Part shown: positions 1 to 5,539 of the stretch, one piece after another
Numbering within the stretch: the stretch's first letter is position 1
Layout: each line of letters opens with the position of its first letter
Assembly: GCA_003252145.1 (NCBI GenBank)
Contig: QKDJ01000167.1
Coordinates: 1-5,539 of the forward strand
Direction: 5' to 3'
DNA from: Azovibrio restrictus
GTDB taxonomy: Bacteria > Pseudomonadota > Gammaproteobacteria > Burkholderiales > Rhodocyclaceae
Length of the DNA: 5,539 bases
Program-made: the position numbers and the translations under genes
Notes under the pieces: generated by a model
The model's input: the letters and a program-made list of their open reading frames with translations, nothing else
Databases searched by the model: none
Told to the model about the DNA's origin: nothing

Positions 1-2092
1 ATTCGGCGGGCACGTACTGACGGAACATTTCCTCCAGCACCCCGTGGCGCATGGCCGTAACGGTTTCGGAAATATCCTCGGTGGCCAGCAATTCATTACG
101 CTGGGCGTAAATGACTTTGCGCTGGTCATTGGCCACATCATCGTATTCCAGCAACTGCTTGCGGATGTCGAAGTTGCGACCTTCCACCTTGCGCTGGGCC
201 GACTCCAGGGAACGGGTCACCAGGGGATGCTCAATGGCTTCGCCCTCGGGCATCTTGAGGCGATCCATGATGGAGCGCAGGCGCTCGCCTGCGAAGATGC
301 GCAGAAGAGGATCATCCAGGGACAGATAGAAGCGGGAAGAACCCACATCCCCCTGACGACCGGAACGACCACGCAGCTGGTTGTCGATACGACGGGATTC
401 GTGCCGCTCGGACGCAATGATGTGCAGACCACCAGCGGCCAGCACCTGATCATGGACCTTCTGCCACTCGGCCTTCATGTCGGCAATGCGCTTGGCCTTG
501 TCGGCCTCGGAAAGCTTCTCGTCCTCCTCCACGGCGGAGATCTGCTTCTCGATATTCCCCCCCAGCACGATGTCGGTCCCCCGACCGGCCATGTTGGTGG
601 CAATGGTGATCATGCCGGGCTGGCCGGCCTGGGCCACGATTTCGGCTTCCCGGGCGTGCTGCTTGGCGTTCAACACCTGATGGGACAGCTTTTCCTTGTC
701 CAGTAGCTTGGACAGCAGCTCGGAGGCCTCAATGGAAGTGGTCCCCAACAGCACGGGCTGGCCCCGGCCATGGCAGTCCTTCACATCGGCAATGATGGCT
801 TTGTGCTTTTCATCGGCCGTCTTGAAGACCTGATCGTTGTGATCCACCCGTTGCATGGGCCGGTGAGTGGGGATGACCACGGTTTCCAGGTTGTAAATCT
901 GGTGGAATTCGTAGGCTTCCGTGTCGGCGGTACCGGTCATGCCACCCAGCTTGCCGTACATGCGGAAGTAGTTCTGGAAGGTGATGGAGGCCAGAGTCTG
1001 GTTTTCGCTCTGGATTTTCACCCCTTCCTTGGCTTCCACGGCCTGATGCAAGCCATCGGACCAACGACGCCCGGCCATCAGACGACCAGTGAATTCGTCC
1101 ACGATGATGATTTCACCGTCCTGAACCACGTAATGCTGATCCCGATGGAACAGGGAATGGGCCCGCAGGGCCGCATTCAGGTGATGCATCAGGGTGATAT
1201 TGGCGGCTTCGTAGAGGCTGCGACCATCGCTGAGCAGCCCTTGATCCACGAGAATCTGCTCCGCATGCTCATGGCCCTCTTCGGTCATGTGCACCTGATG
1301 GCCTTTTTCATCCACCCAGAAATCCCCGGGCCCGTCTTCTTCGGCACAACGGGTCAGCAGAGGCACCACCTTGTTCATGCGAAGGTACATCTCCGTGTGG
1401 TCCTCGGCCTGACCGGAAATGATCAGGGGAGTACGGGCCTCGTCGATCAGGATGGAGTCCACTTCGTCCACGATGGCGTAGTTCAGGCTGCGCTGTACCC
1501 GCTCACCGGCGCTGTACACCATGTTGTCGCGCAGGTAGTCGAAACCGAACTCGTTGTTGGTCCCGTAGGTGATGTCGGCAGCGTAAGCGGCCTGCTTTTC
1601 ATCATGGGGCATCTGGGACAAATTGACCCCGACACTCAACCCCAGGAAACGATGCAGGCGCCCCATCCACTGGGCATCACGGCTGGCCAGGTAGTCGTTT
1701 ACCGTAATGACATGGACGCCCTTGCCGGAAATGGCATTCAGGTAGGAAGGCAAGGTGGCTACCAGGGTCTTGCCTTCACCGGTACGCATTTCGGCGATCT
1801 TGCCGTAATGGAGCACCATGCCACCAATGAGCTGCACATCGAAATGGCGCATGCCCAGCACCCGCTTGCCGGCTTCCCGCACTACAGCGAAGGCTTCCGG
1901 CAACAGGTCATCCAGGGTCTCGCCCTGGGCATAACGCTGGCGGAATTCCTCGGTCTTGGTCCGCAGGGCATCATCGGAAAGCGCGGCGATGCCGGATTCC
2001 AAGTCATTGATGCGACGTACGGTCTGGGAGTATTGCTTGATCAGCCGATCATTACGGCTGCCGAAAATCTTCTTGATTAGGCCGGAAATCAT
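1..2092 (-). CDS. secA: Protein translocase ATPase subunit SecA (N-terminal 697 residues; 3' end beyond the left edge)
   Basis: SecA is the motor ATPase that pushes unfolded preproteins through SecYEG in the inner membrane. I translated the frame codon by codon from the ATG at 2092 to the left edge and it stays open. It begins with the typical KIFGSRNDR block. Numbering tracks E. coli SecA closely: HFDVQ at 83-87, Walker A MRTGEGKT at 102-109 (Lys108), NDYLA near 132-136, Walker B DEVD at 209-212, the preprotein cross-linking domain at about 220-375, GMTGTADTE near 384-392, NMAGRGTD near 500-507, and the arginine-finger motif [19 protein letters not shown] at 564-582. About 200 C-terminal residues, including most of the helical scaffold's end and any zinc-binding tail, lie outside. 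A GTG one codon upstream (2095) is an alternative start. No Shine-Dalgarno sequence precedes either. The gene is separated from the upstream M23 gene by a terminator, so it is probably its own transcription unit. Confidence 0.98.
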   Translation of the reverse strand, partial: MISGLIKKIFGSRNDRLIKQYSQTVRRINDLESGIAALSDDALRTKTEEFRQRYAQGETLDDLLPEAFAVVREAGKRVLGMRHFDVQLIGGMVLHYGKIAEMRTGEGKTLVATLPSYLNAISGKGVHVITVNDYLASRDAQWMGRLHRFLGLSVGVNLSQMPHDEKQAAYAADITYGTNNEFGFDYLRDNMVYSAGERVQRSLNYAIVDEVDSILIDEARTPLIISGQAEDHTEMYLRMNKVVPLLTRCAEEDGPGDFWVDEKGHQVHMTEEGHEHAEQILVDQGLLSDGRSLYEAANITLMHHLNAALRAHSLFHRDQHYVVQDGEIIIVDEFTGRLMAGRRWSDGLHQAVEAKEGVKIQSENQTLASITFQNYFRMYGKLGGMTGTADTEAYEFHQIYNLETVVIPTHRPMQRVDHNDQVFKTADEKHKAIIADVKDCHGRGQPVLLGTTSIEASELLSKLLDKEKLSHQVLNAKQHAREAEIVAQAGQPGMITIATNMAGRGTDIVLGGNIEKQISAVEEDEKLSEADKAKRIADMKAEWQKVHDQVLAAGGLHIIASERHESRRIDNQLRGRSGRQGDVGSSRFYLSLDDPLLRIFAGERLRSIMDRLKMPEGEAIEHPLVTRSLESAQRKVEGRNFDIRKQLLEYDDVANDQRKVIYAQRNELLATEDISETVTAMRHGVLEEMFRQYVPAE

Positions 2093-2132
2093 CACTTAAC
2101 GCGGGTGCGCGCCCTCGGGCAGCAAAGGGCTG

Positions 2133-2141
2133 ATTCTAGCA
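2133..2141 (-). promoter_or_regulatory. Candidate extended -10 promoter of secA (TG-C-TAGAAT)
   Basis: On the minus strand TGCTAGAAT reads as an extended -10 element: TG, one base, then TAGAAT, which differs from TATAAT at one position. The hexamer at the expected -35 place (2156-2161, CTGCGG) is poor, so the promoter would depend on the TG extension. Transcription would start near 2126 and give a leader of about 34 nt, which contains short GC-rich inverted repeats (for example GCCCT/AGGGC at 2111-2115 and 2126-2130) and no ribosome binding site. The element lies 4 bp downstream of the T-tract of the preceding terminator, which places the -35 region inside the terminator stem. Prediction from sequence only. 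Confidence 0.55.
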
Positions 2142-2145
2142 TGAT

Positions 2146-2175
2146 GAAAAAGCCGCCGCAGGAATGCGACGGCTT
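2146..2175 (-). terminator. Intrinsic terminator after the M23 peptidase gene
   Basis: In the minus-strand transcript AAGCCGTCGCA (2175-2165), loop TTCC and TGCGGCGGCTT (2160-2150) form an 11-bp stem with one G-U wobble. A run of five T residues follows (2151-2147, the first two overlapping the stem). On the plus strand the wobble becomes an A-C mismatch and no T-tract follows, so the element works in the minus direction. It begins about 30 bp after the M23 stop codon and separates that gene from secA. Confidence 0.85.
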
Positions 2176-2204
2176 GATGACAATATCTATTGGCGATCAC
2201 TCAC

Positions 2205-3107
2205 TCAACGGGCTCGAGCCAGCTGGGAGCCCAGGAAAAGCGCTGGATTCAGGGCCACCCCATTTTCCTTCACTTCAAAATGCAGATGAGGCCCGGTGGA
2301 ACGTCCAGTGGTCCCCAGCCGCCCCACGGGTTGTCCGCGACGCACGGCCATACCTACAGTCACATCGATGGAAGAAAGATGGGCATAGCGGGAAATCAAT
2401 TCCCCACCATGATTGATTTCCACCAGGTTACCGAATTCCGGATGATAGGAGGCATTCACCACCACGCCACCCGCTGCCGCCAGGATGGGCGTTCCCATAG
2501 GAGCCACAAAGTCCAGGCCTTCATGCATGGCATTACCACGCCCGAAGGGATCAAGACGACGGCCGAAGGAGGAACCCAGACGGGCACCGGCGACCGGCAG
2601 GGTGGTCGGCAGGAACTCCTTGCGCACCATCTTTTCCCGCATGCGATTTTCCGCAGCGGAAAGCATTTCGGAACGATCCTGAATCTGGGCAGCCAAACGA
2701 TCAATTTCGCCGCGCAGGGTACTTTCGCTCAAGGGCGCAGGAACATAGGGGCCTCCTTGAGGCTCTGCATTAGCCGGCTTCAGCCCGGGCAAACCGGTGC
2801 GTTCGGACAAACGTTGTCCCAAACCGTCCAGTTGAACCATTTGCGCCTGCAACTCGCCCAAACGGGCAGCCAAGGCCTGCAGATTACCTTTGACGAAAGC
2901 CTCGGTCTGCTGGGCCTCTCGATGCTGCATGGACAGCACCAGTTCCTGCACGACAGGCAAGCGCAACTGGATGCTGAGCCATGACAGGATGGCGGACCCA
3001 AAAAACACGGACGTCAAAAACAGGGCAAACACTGCGACAATATGCCGCCCACCGATATGAATTGTTTTCGCCGTCCCGAGACGACTGGAAACCAAAATAA
3101 TTTGCAC
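2205..3107 (-). CDS. Membrane-anchored M23-family metallopeptidase (LytM/peptidase M23 domain), 300 aa
   Basis: Probable zinc peptidase acting on peptidoglycan cross-links in the periplasm, or a regulator of other hydrolases. A short cytoplasmic N-terminus (1-22) precedes one transmembrane helix (about 23-46). Next come predicted coiled-coil stretches rich in Gln, Glu and Leu (about 52-105 and 128-165) around a Pro/Gly-rich link, then the M23 domain (about 175-292). All active-site residues are present: HEGLD gives zinc ligands His195 and Asp199, YAHLS gives His243, and HLHFE gives His274 and zinc ligand His276. It should therefore be catalytically active, unlike degenerate EnvC/NlpD-type domains. 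The start is GTG at 3107, with AGGAG (3119-3115) at a 7-nt spacing. The opening MQIILVS matches what I remember of beta-proteobacterial homologues. It is divergent from dciA and ends before a terminator. It sits directly upstream of secA, the place held by secM in E. coli. Substrate and specificity cannot be read from the sequence. Confidence 0.92.
   Translation of the reverse strand: MQIILVSSRLGTAKTIHIGGRHIVAVFALFLTSVFFGSAILSWLSIQLRLPVVQELVLSMQHREAQQTEAFVKGNLQALAARLGELQAQMVQLDGLGQRLSERTGLPGLKPANAEPQGGPYVPAPLSESTLRGEIDRLAAQIQDRSEMLSAAENRMREKMVRKEFLPTTLPVAGARLGSSFGRRLDPFGRGNAMHEGLDFVAPMGTPILAAAGGVVVNASYHPEFGNLVEINHGGELISRYAHLSSIDVTVGMAVRRGQPVGRLGTTGRSTGPHLHFEVKENGVALNPALFLGSQLARAR
3034..3061 (+). 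promoter_or_regulatory. Weak candidate promoter for the DciA-type gene, inside the M23 coding region
   Basis: With only 12 bp between the divergent starts, a dciA promoter must lie inside the M23 gene. The best pair I find is GCGACA (3034-3039), a 16-bp spacer, and TATGAA (3056-3061), each matching four of six consensus positions. This would give a leader of roughly 50 nt. Such matches arise often by chance. Confidence 0.2.
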
Positions 3108-3114
3108 GGGCTAA

Positions 3115-3119
3115 CTCCT
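3115..3119 (-). promoter_or_regulatory. Shine-Dalgarno site of the M23 gene, next to the dciA start codon
   Basis: AGGAG on the minus strand, 7 nt before the GTG start at 3107, decides that start. Its outer edge touches base 3120, the first base of the divergent dciA ATG, so both genes' translation starts are packed into about 18 bp. No comparable site exists on the plus strand for dciA. Confidence 0.8.
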
Positions 3120-3554
3120 ATGCTGACACCCGAAAAACTGCTCGAACGCTCCGACCAGACCGCTCAGGTCCTGGCCCATGCCCGTCTGTTATCCAGACTG
3201 GGAGAGTGTTTGGCCACAAGCCTGCCATCCGGGCTGGCGCAACATGCCCGGGTTGCCAACTATCGACTGGGGATACTTGTTATCCACACCGATAACGGTG
3301 CAGTTGCCGCCAAGCTCAAGCAAATCAGCTCACGCTTGCGAGACAGTTTTGTAAAAATTGGAATGGAGTGTAAACAGATAGAAGTGAAAGTTCAACCCAC
3401 ACAAAATTACAGTCAATCAAGCACTTCCACTCCAAAGCCAATGTCGCGTGAGAGCATTGGCATAATTGCAGCACGACTGGATAGTCTACCCAAGGACTCA
3501 CCACTGGCTGGAGCCCTGCGCCATCTACTCGATAGAGCGCTTATAAAGGAATGA
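3120..3554 (+). CDS. dciA: DUF721/DciA-type protein, probable replicative-helicase loader, 144 aa
   Basis: The first ~92 residues fit the DUF721 (DciA) pattern: an N-terminal helical part, then SGLAQHARVANYRLGILVIH near 37-56, the AAKLKQISSRLRD helix near 63-75, and a basic strand ending in VKVQ near 89-92. DciA proteins are the ancestral loaders of DnaB helicase in bacteria that lack DnaC. That role is family knowledge and not visible here. A Ser/Thr/Gln-rich linker (about 93-110) leads to a C-terminal helical tail (about 112-144, ARLDSLPKDSPLAGALRHLLDR). I chose ATG at 3120 because upstream in-frame starts (such as 3042) would run through the M23 coding region and add a non-conserved extension. 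No Shine-Dalgarno site is visible. It is the only plus-strand gene in the window, it overlaps the 62-aa gene tail to tail by 14 bp, and its base composition is visibly more AT-rich than its neighbours, mostly in the linker. Confidence 0.82.
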   Translation: MLTPEKLLERSDQTAQVLAHARLLSRLGECLATSLPSGLAQHARVANYRLGILVIHTDNGAVAAKLKQISSRLRDSFVKIGMECKQIEVKVQPTQNYSQSSTSTPKPMSRESIGIIAARLDSLPKDSPLAGALRHLLDRALIKE

Positions 3555-3729
3555 CGAAAGCACGCTCCAGGAACAGGAGCGCGAACAGGATAAGGGCAAA
3601 GATCAGCCCATATTTAAGGGCTCGAAAAGCCAGGGTCAGATAGTGGCGCTGCCCCGTCAGTACGTAGGCCAGAAAACCCAAACCAACCGAAATCACCAGC
3701 AGAACGGCGAGGATGCGCAGAACGTACAT
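3541..3729 (-). CDS. Small two-helix inner-membrane protein of unknown function, 62 aa
   Basis: I do not recognise a characterised family, although similar short proteins seem to occur near lpxC in related beta-proteobacteria (from memory, not checked). Residues about 6-25 and 41-60 are two strongly hydrophobic helices. They are joined by a short basic loop (about 26-40, with Arg28, His29, Arg36 and Lys39). By the positive-inside rule the loop should face the cytoplasm and both short ends the periplasm. There is no cleavable signal peptide or lipobox. The start ATG at 3729 has the best ribosome binding site in the window, AGGAGG at 3739-3734 with a 4-nt spacer. It begins 19 bp after the lpxC stop on the same strand, so co-transcription with lpxC is likely. 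The last 14 bp overlap the convergent dciA gene. It is real by its start signal, membrane pattern and position, but its function is open. Confidence 0.8.
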   Translation of the reverse strand: MYVLRILAVLLVISVGLGFLAYVLTGQRHYLTLAFRALKYGLIFALILFALLFLERAFVIPL

Positions 3730-3733
3730 GGCG

Positions 3734-3739
3734 CCTCCT
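3734..3739 (-). promoter_or_regulatory. Strong Shine-Dalgarno site for the 62-aa membrane protein
   Basis: A full AGGAGG lies in the 19-bp gap between the lpxC stop codon (3751-3749) and the ATG at 3729, with spacer CGCC. It supports this start over any internal one. It suggests independent translation from the lpxC message at a rate possibly above that of lpxC itself, which has no clear site. Confidence 0.75.
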
Positions 3740-3748
3740 GCCCAGGTT

Positions 3749-4675
3749 TCAGGCCGCCTGGGCCAACCAGCGTTGCACCCCTTCCGGGGCTGCCTCGGGC
3801 ATATCGAAAGTCACGAATTCCCAGGCATCCTGCTGGGCCAGCAGGGCACGAGCCAGGGCATTGTTGAGGGCATGCCCGGATTTATGGGCGGTAAAAGCCG
3901 CCAGCAGGGGATGACCAATCAGGTACAGGTCACCCACCGCATCAAGAATCTTGTGTTTGACGAACTCGTCGCCATAACGAAGCCCATCCCCGTTCAGCAC
4001 CCGGAACTCATCCAGAACGATGGCGTTATCCAGACCGCCCCCCAGGGCCAATCCGTTTTCCCGCAACCATTCCACTTCCTGCATGAACCCGAAAGTACGG
4101 GCCCGAGCCACCTCACGCACATAGGAGTGCTCGGCGAAATCCATCACGGCGCGCTGGGCTGACTTGTCGATGGCCGGATGATTGAAGACGATGGAAAAAT
4201 CCAGGCGATAGCCATCGTAGGGATCGAAACGGGCCCATTTGTCGCCATCAGTCACTTCAATGGTCCGCTTGACGCGAATGAAACGCTTGGGGGCAGCCTG
4301 TTCCTCGATTCCGGCAGACTGGATCAGAAAAGCAAAAGGAGCTGCGGAGCCATCCAGGATGGGCACTTCGGGCGCATCCAGGTCCACATAGGCATTGTCG
4401 ATACCCAGGCCAGCCAGGGCTGACATCAGATGTTCGATGGTCCCCACCTTGACCTTGCCTTCTGGTCCGTCGCATTCCAGGCAGGAACACATGCGGGTGT
4501 CCCCCACCATGAGCGCGGAAGCGGGCAGGTCTACAGGCTCAGCCAGATCGGTGCGACGGAACACGATGCCCGTATCCGGAGCAGCCGGACGCAAGGCCAT
4601 ATTGACCTTGACGCCACCGTGCAGGCCAACGCCAGAAGCACGGATCAGGGATTTAAGAGTTCTCTGCTTGAGCAT
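3749..4675 (-). CDS. lpxC: UDP-3-O-acyl-N-acetylglucosamine deacetylase LpxC, 308 aa
   Basis: LpxC is the cytoplasmic zinc deacetylase that removes acetate from UDP-3-O-acyl-GlcNAc, the committed step of lipid A synthesis. The length fits the E. coli enzyme (305 aa). Active-site residues are all present: Glu81-His82 in TIEHL (general base and zinc ligand), Thr194 in RARTFGF, His241 and Asp245 in [10 protein letters not shown] (zinc ligands), and His268 in KSGHALNN. The substrate-passage region shows DGSAAPF at 108-114. The start at 4675 (MLKQRTLKS) matches family N-termini. The in-frame extension up to 4807 would overlap ftsZ and the promoter region and is rejected. No clear Shine-Dalgarno site precedes the ATG. 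The protein ends in a nonpolar WLAQAA tail; in E. coli a nonpolar C-terminal tail of LpxC is needed for FtsH-mediated turnover. It lies 79 bp downstream of ftsZ and 19 bp upstream of a small membrane protein gene. Confidence 0.98.
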   Translation of the reverse strand: MLKQRTLKSLIRASGVGLHGGVKVNMALRPAAPDTGIVFRRTDLAEPVDLPASALMVGDTRMCSCLECDGPEGKVKVGTIEHLMSALAGLGIDNAYVDLDAPEVPILDGSAAPFAFLIQSAGIEEQAAPKRFIRVKRTIEVTDGDKWARFDPYDGYRLDFSIVFNHPAIDKSAQRAVMDFAEHSYVREVARARTFGFMQEVEWLRENGLALGGGLDNAIVLDEFRVLNGDGLRYGDEFVKHKILDAVGDLYLIGHPLLAAFTAHKSGHALNNALARALLAQQDAWEFVTFDMPEAAPEGVQRWLAQAA

Positions 4676-4691
4676 GGAAAAGTACCGGGAA

Positions 4692-4723
4692 GGACCGCGC
4701 ATTCTACCATGAACGCGCGGCCC
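4692..4723 (-). other. GC-rich hairpin in the ftsZ-lpxC gap (possible mRNA control element)
   Basis: In minus-strand RNA the arms GGGCCGCGCGTTC (4723-4711) and GAATGCGCGGTCC (4704-4692) form a 13-bp stem with two G-U wobbles around a 6-nt loop (4710-4705). On the plus strand the two wobbles become A-C mismatches, so the structure favours the lpxC/ftsZ direction. No T-tract follows, so it is not a standard intrinsic terminator for ftsZ. The element overlaps the candidate lpxC -10 box. It would be present only in RNA reading through from ftsZ and would end about 16 nt before the lpxC start codon. Confidence 0.55.
4701..4709 (-). promoter_or_regulatory. Candidate extended -10 promoter of lpxC (TG-G-TAGAAT)
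   Basis: The minus strand reads TGGTAGAAT: TG, one base, TAGAAT. It has the same form as the element before secA. The hexamer at 17-bp spacing (4729-4724, CAAGGG) does not resemble a -35 box. Initiation near 4694 would give a very short leader of about 19 nt without a ribosome binding site. lpxC may also be reached by read-through from ftsZ, since I see no terminator between them. Confidence 0.5.
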
Positions 4724-4754
4724 CCCTTGCAGAGGCGAAGTGTTACCGGCTGTG

Positions 4755-5539
4755 TCAGTCGGCCTGTTTCCGGAGGAAGGCCGGAATGTCGTAGCGATCC
4801 ACGCCACTGTTTTCCAGTGCTTCCACGGTCACATTGCGCTTTCTGACCACGGCCGGGGTATTGGCCATTTCGTTGTAGTCGATGGCACCGCCCACAACCA
4901 TGCCGTCGGTACCGGTAGCTTGCAGCACTGGGGTATTGATGACGGTGAAGGTTTGCTGCTTGGCCTCGGCCTGGCCCAGACCGGTTGCCACCACGGTAAC
5001 CCGCAGGTTCTCGGTCATGTGCTCGTCGTACACCGCACCGAAGATGATGTGGGCGTCTTCGGCAGCGAAGGCCCGCACGGTGGCCATCACTTCGTTGACT
5101 TCCTTCATCTTCAGGGTGGAACGGGCAGCGGTGATGTTCACCAGCACGCCCCGGGCACCGGACAGGTTGATGCCTTCCAGCAGGGGAGAAGCCACAGCCT
5201 GCTCGGCGGCGATACGGGCGCGATCCACGCCGGAAGCCACGGCAGAACCCATCATGGCACGACCGGTTTCACCCATCACGGTACGGACGTCTTCAAAGTC
5301 GACGTTCACCAGACCGTGGTTGGTAATGATTTCGGCGATACCGCCCACGGCGTTCTTGAGCACGTCGTCGGCAGCCTGGAAGCAGTCATCCACGCCCGCG
5401 TCGTCGCCCATCACTTCCATCAACTTGTCGTTGAGGATCACGATCAGGGAATCCACATGCTTGGAAAACTCGGTGATCCCGGCTTCCGCATTCTTCATGC
5501 GCTTACCGCCTTCGAAGGAGAAAGGCTTGGAGACCACAC
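4755..5539 (-). CDS. ftsZ: Cell division GTPase FtsZ (C-terminal 260 residues; 5' end beyond the right edge)
   Basis: FtsZ is the tubulin-like GTPase that polymerises into the Z-ring at midcell. The fragment begins at about residue 131 in E. coli numbering ([14 protein letters not shown]), so the GTP-binding tubulin signature is outside the window. GTG at 5537 is an internal Val codon and not a start. Visible parts are the end of the nucleotide-binding domain with [16 protein letters not shown] (fragment 24-39), the catalytic T7 loop NVDFEDV (78-84) with both acidic residues (Asp80, Asp83), and the C-terminal domain with [11 protein letters not shown] and [12 protein letters not shown] short variable linker of about 60 residues follows, then the conserved tail [11 protein letters not shown], identical to the E. 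coli peptide that binds FtsA and ZipA. One extra residue relative to E. coli sits after NITA. The gene ends 79 bp before lpxC, the usual end of the dcw cluster. Confidence 0.98.
   Translation of the reverse strand, partial: VVSKPFSFEGGKRMKNAEAGITEFSKHVDSLIVILNDKLMEVMGDDAGVDDCFQAADDVLKNAVGGIAEIITNHGLVNVDFEDVRTVMGETGRAMMGSAVASGVDRARIAAEQAVASPLLEGINLSGARGVLVNITAARSTLKMKEVNEVMATVRAFAAEDAHIIFGAVYDEHMTENLRVTVVATGLGQAEAKQQTFTVINTPVLQATGTDGMVVGGAIDYNEMANTPAVVRKRNVTVEALENSGVDRYDIPAFLRKQAD

Noticed and set aside
44..2080. Long plus-strand open frames opposite secA (44-706 and 770-2080, the latter 436 codons)
   Set aside because: They are exactly codon-aligned with secA and exist because secA rarely uses the codons whose complements are stops. 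The translations are rich in His and Gly, lack any recognisable domain, and have no start signals.
2093..2204. A secM-like small ORF upstream of secA
   Set aside because: The 112-bp gap is occupied by a terminator and a promoter. No start-to-stop frame with a signal peptide or arrest motif fits.
2190..2984. 264-codon plus-strand open frame opposite the M23 gene
   Set aside because: The minus-strand frame has a complete M23 active site, a membrane anchor and a ribosome binding site. The plus frame is a low-information shadow.
3042..3119. Upstream in-frame start of dciA at 3042
   Set aside because: It adds 26 residues that overlap the M23 N-terminal coding region and do not resemble DUF721 proteins. 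The ATG at 3120 fits the family start.
3563..3581. 6-bp inverted repeat (CGCTCC/GGAGCG) just past the dciA stop as a terminator
   Set aside because: It has no T-tract on either strand and a short stem, and it lies within the coding region of the 62-aa gene, so it is probably incidental.
4676..4807. N-terminal extension of lpxC to 4807
   Set aside because: It would overlap the end of ftsZ by 53 bp and run through the hairpin and promoter region. Family members start at the M-x-KQRTLK motif encoded from 4675.
4178..4846. Plus-strand open frames opposite lpxC and the lpxC-ftsZ gap
   Set aside because: They are shadows of the minus-strand genes with no recognisable domain or start signal.

Overview
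The window is a stretch of core bacterial chromosome running through the end of the division/cell-wall cluster into secA. The proteins resemble beta-proteobacterial versions: SecA opens with a KIFGSRNDR block, FtsZ ends in [11 protein letters not shown], and the order ftsZ - lpxC - DUF721/dciA - M23 peptidase - secA is known from beta- and gamma-proteobacteria. A Rhodocyclales-type beta-proteobacterium is my best guess, from overall resemblance only. LpxC shows that the organism makes lipid A and so has a Gram-negative outer membrane.

Layout from right to left, which is the direction of transcription for all genes but one. The 3' two-thirds of ftsZ (minus, cut by the right edge) is followed by a 79-bp gap with a strong hairpin and a candidate extended -10 promoter. 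Then come complete lpxC (minus, 308 aa) and, 19 bp later, a 62-aa two-helix membrane protein of unknown function (minus) with a strong ribosome binding site. Its last 14 bp overlap the 3' end of the only plus-strand gene, a 144-aa DUF721/DciA-type protein. That gene's start codon is only 12 bp from the divergent GTG start of a 300-aa membrane-anchored M23 metallopeptidase (minus). An intrinsic terminator closes the M23 gene. A candidate secA promoter lies directly after it, and the first 697 codons of secA (minus) run off the left edge.

The genes serve cell-envelope growth and division: Z-ring assembly (FtsZ), the committed step of lipid A synthesis (LpxC), a probable peptidoglycan-remodelling factor (M23), protein export (SecA), and a probable replicative-helicase loader (DciA). 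All reading frames appear intact and all catalytic motifs inside the window are present. I see no mobile element, RNA gene, CRISPR array or foreign island, and no stretch over 300 bp without a gene. The less ordinary points are the small membrane protein, the tight packing of dciA at both ends, and the matching TG-N-TAGAAT elements before lpxC and secA, each tied to a hairpin. I did not find a convincing new biological system.
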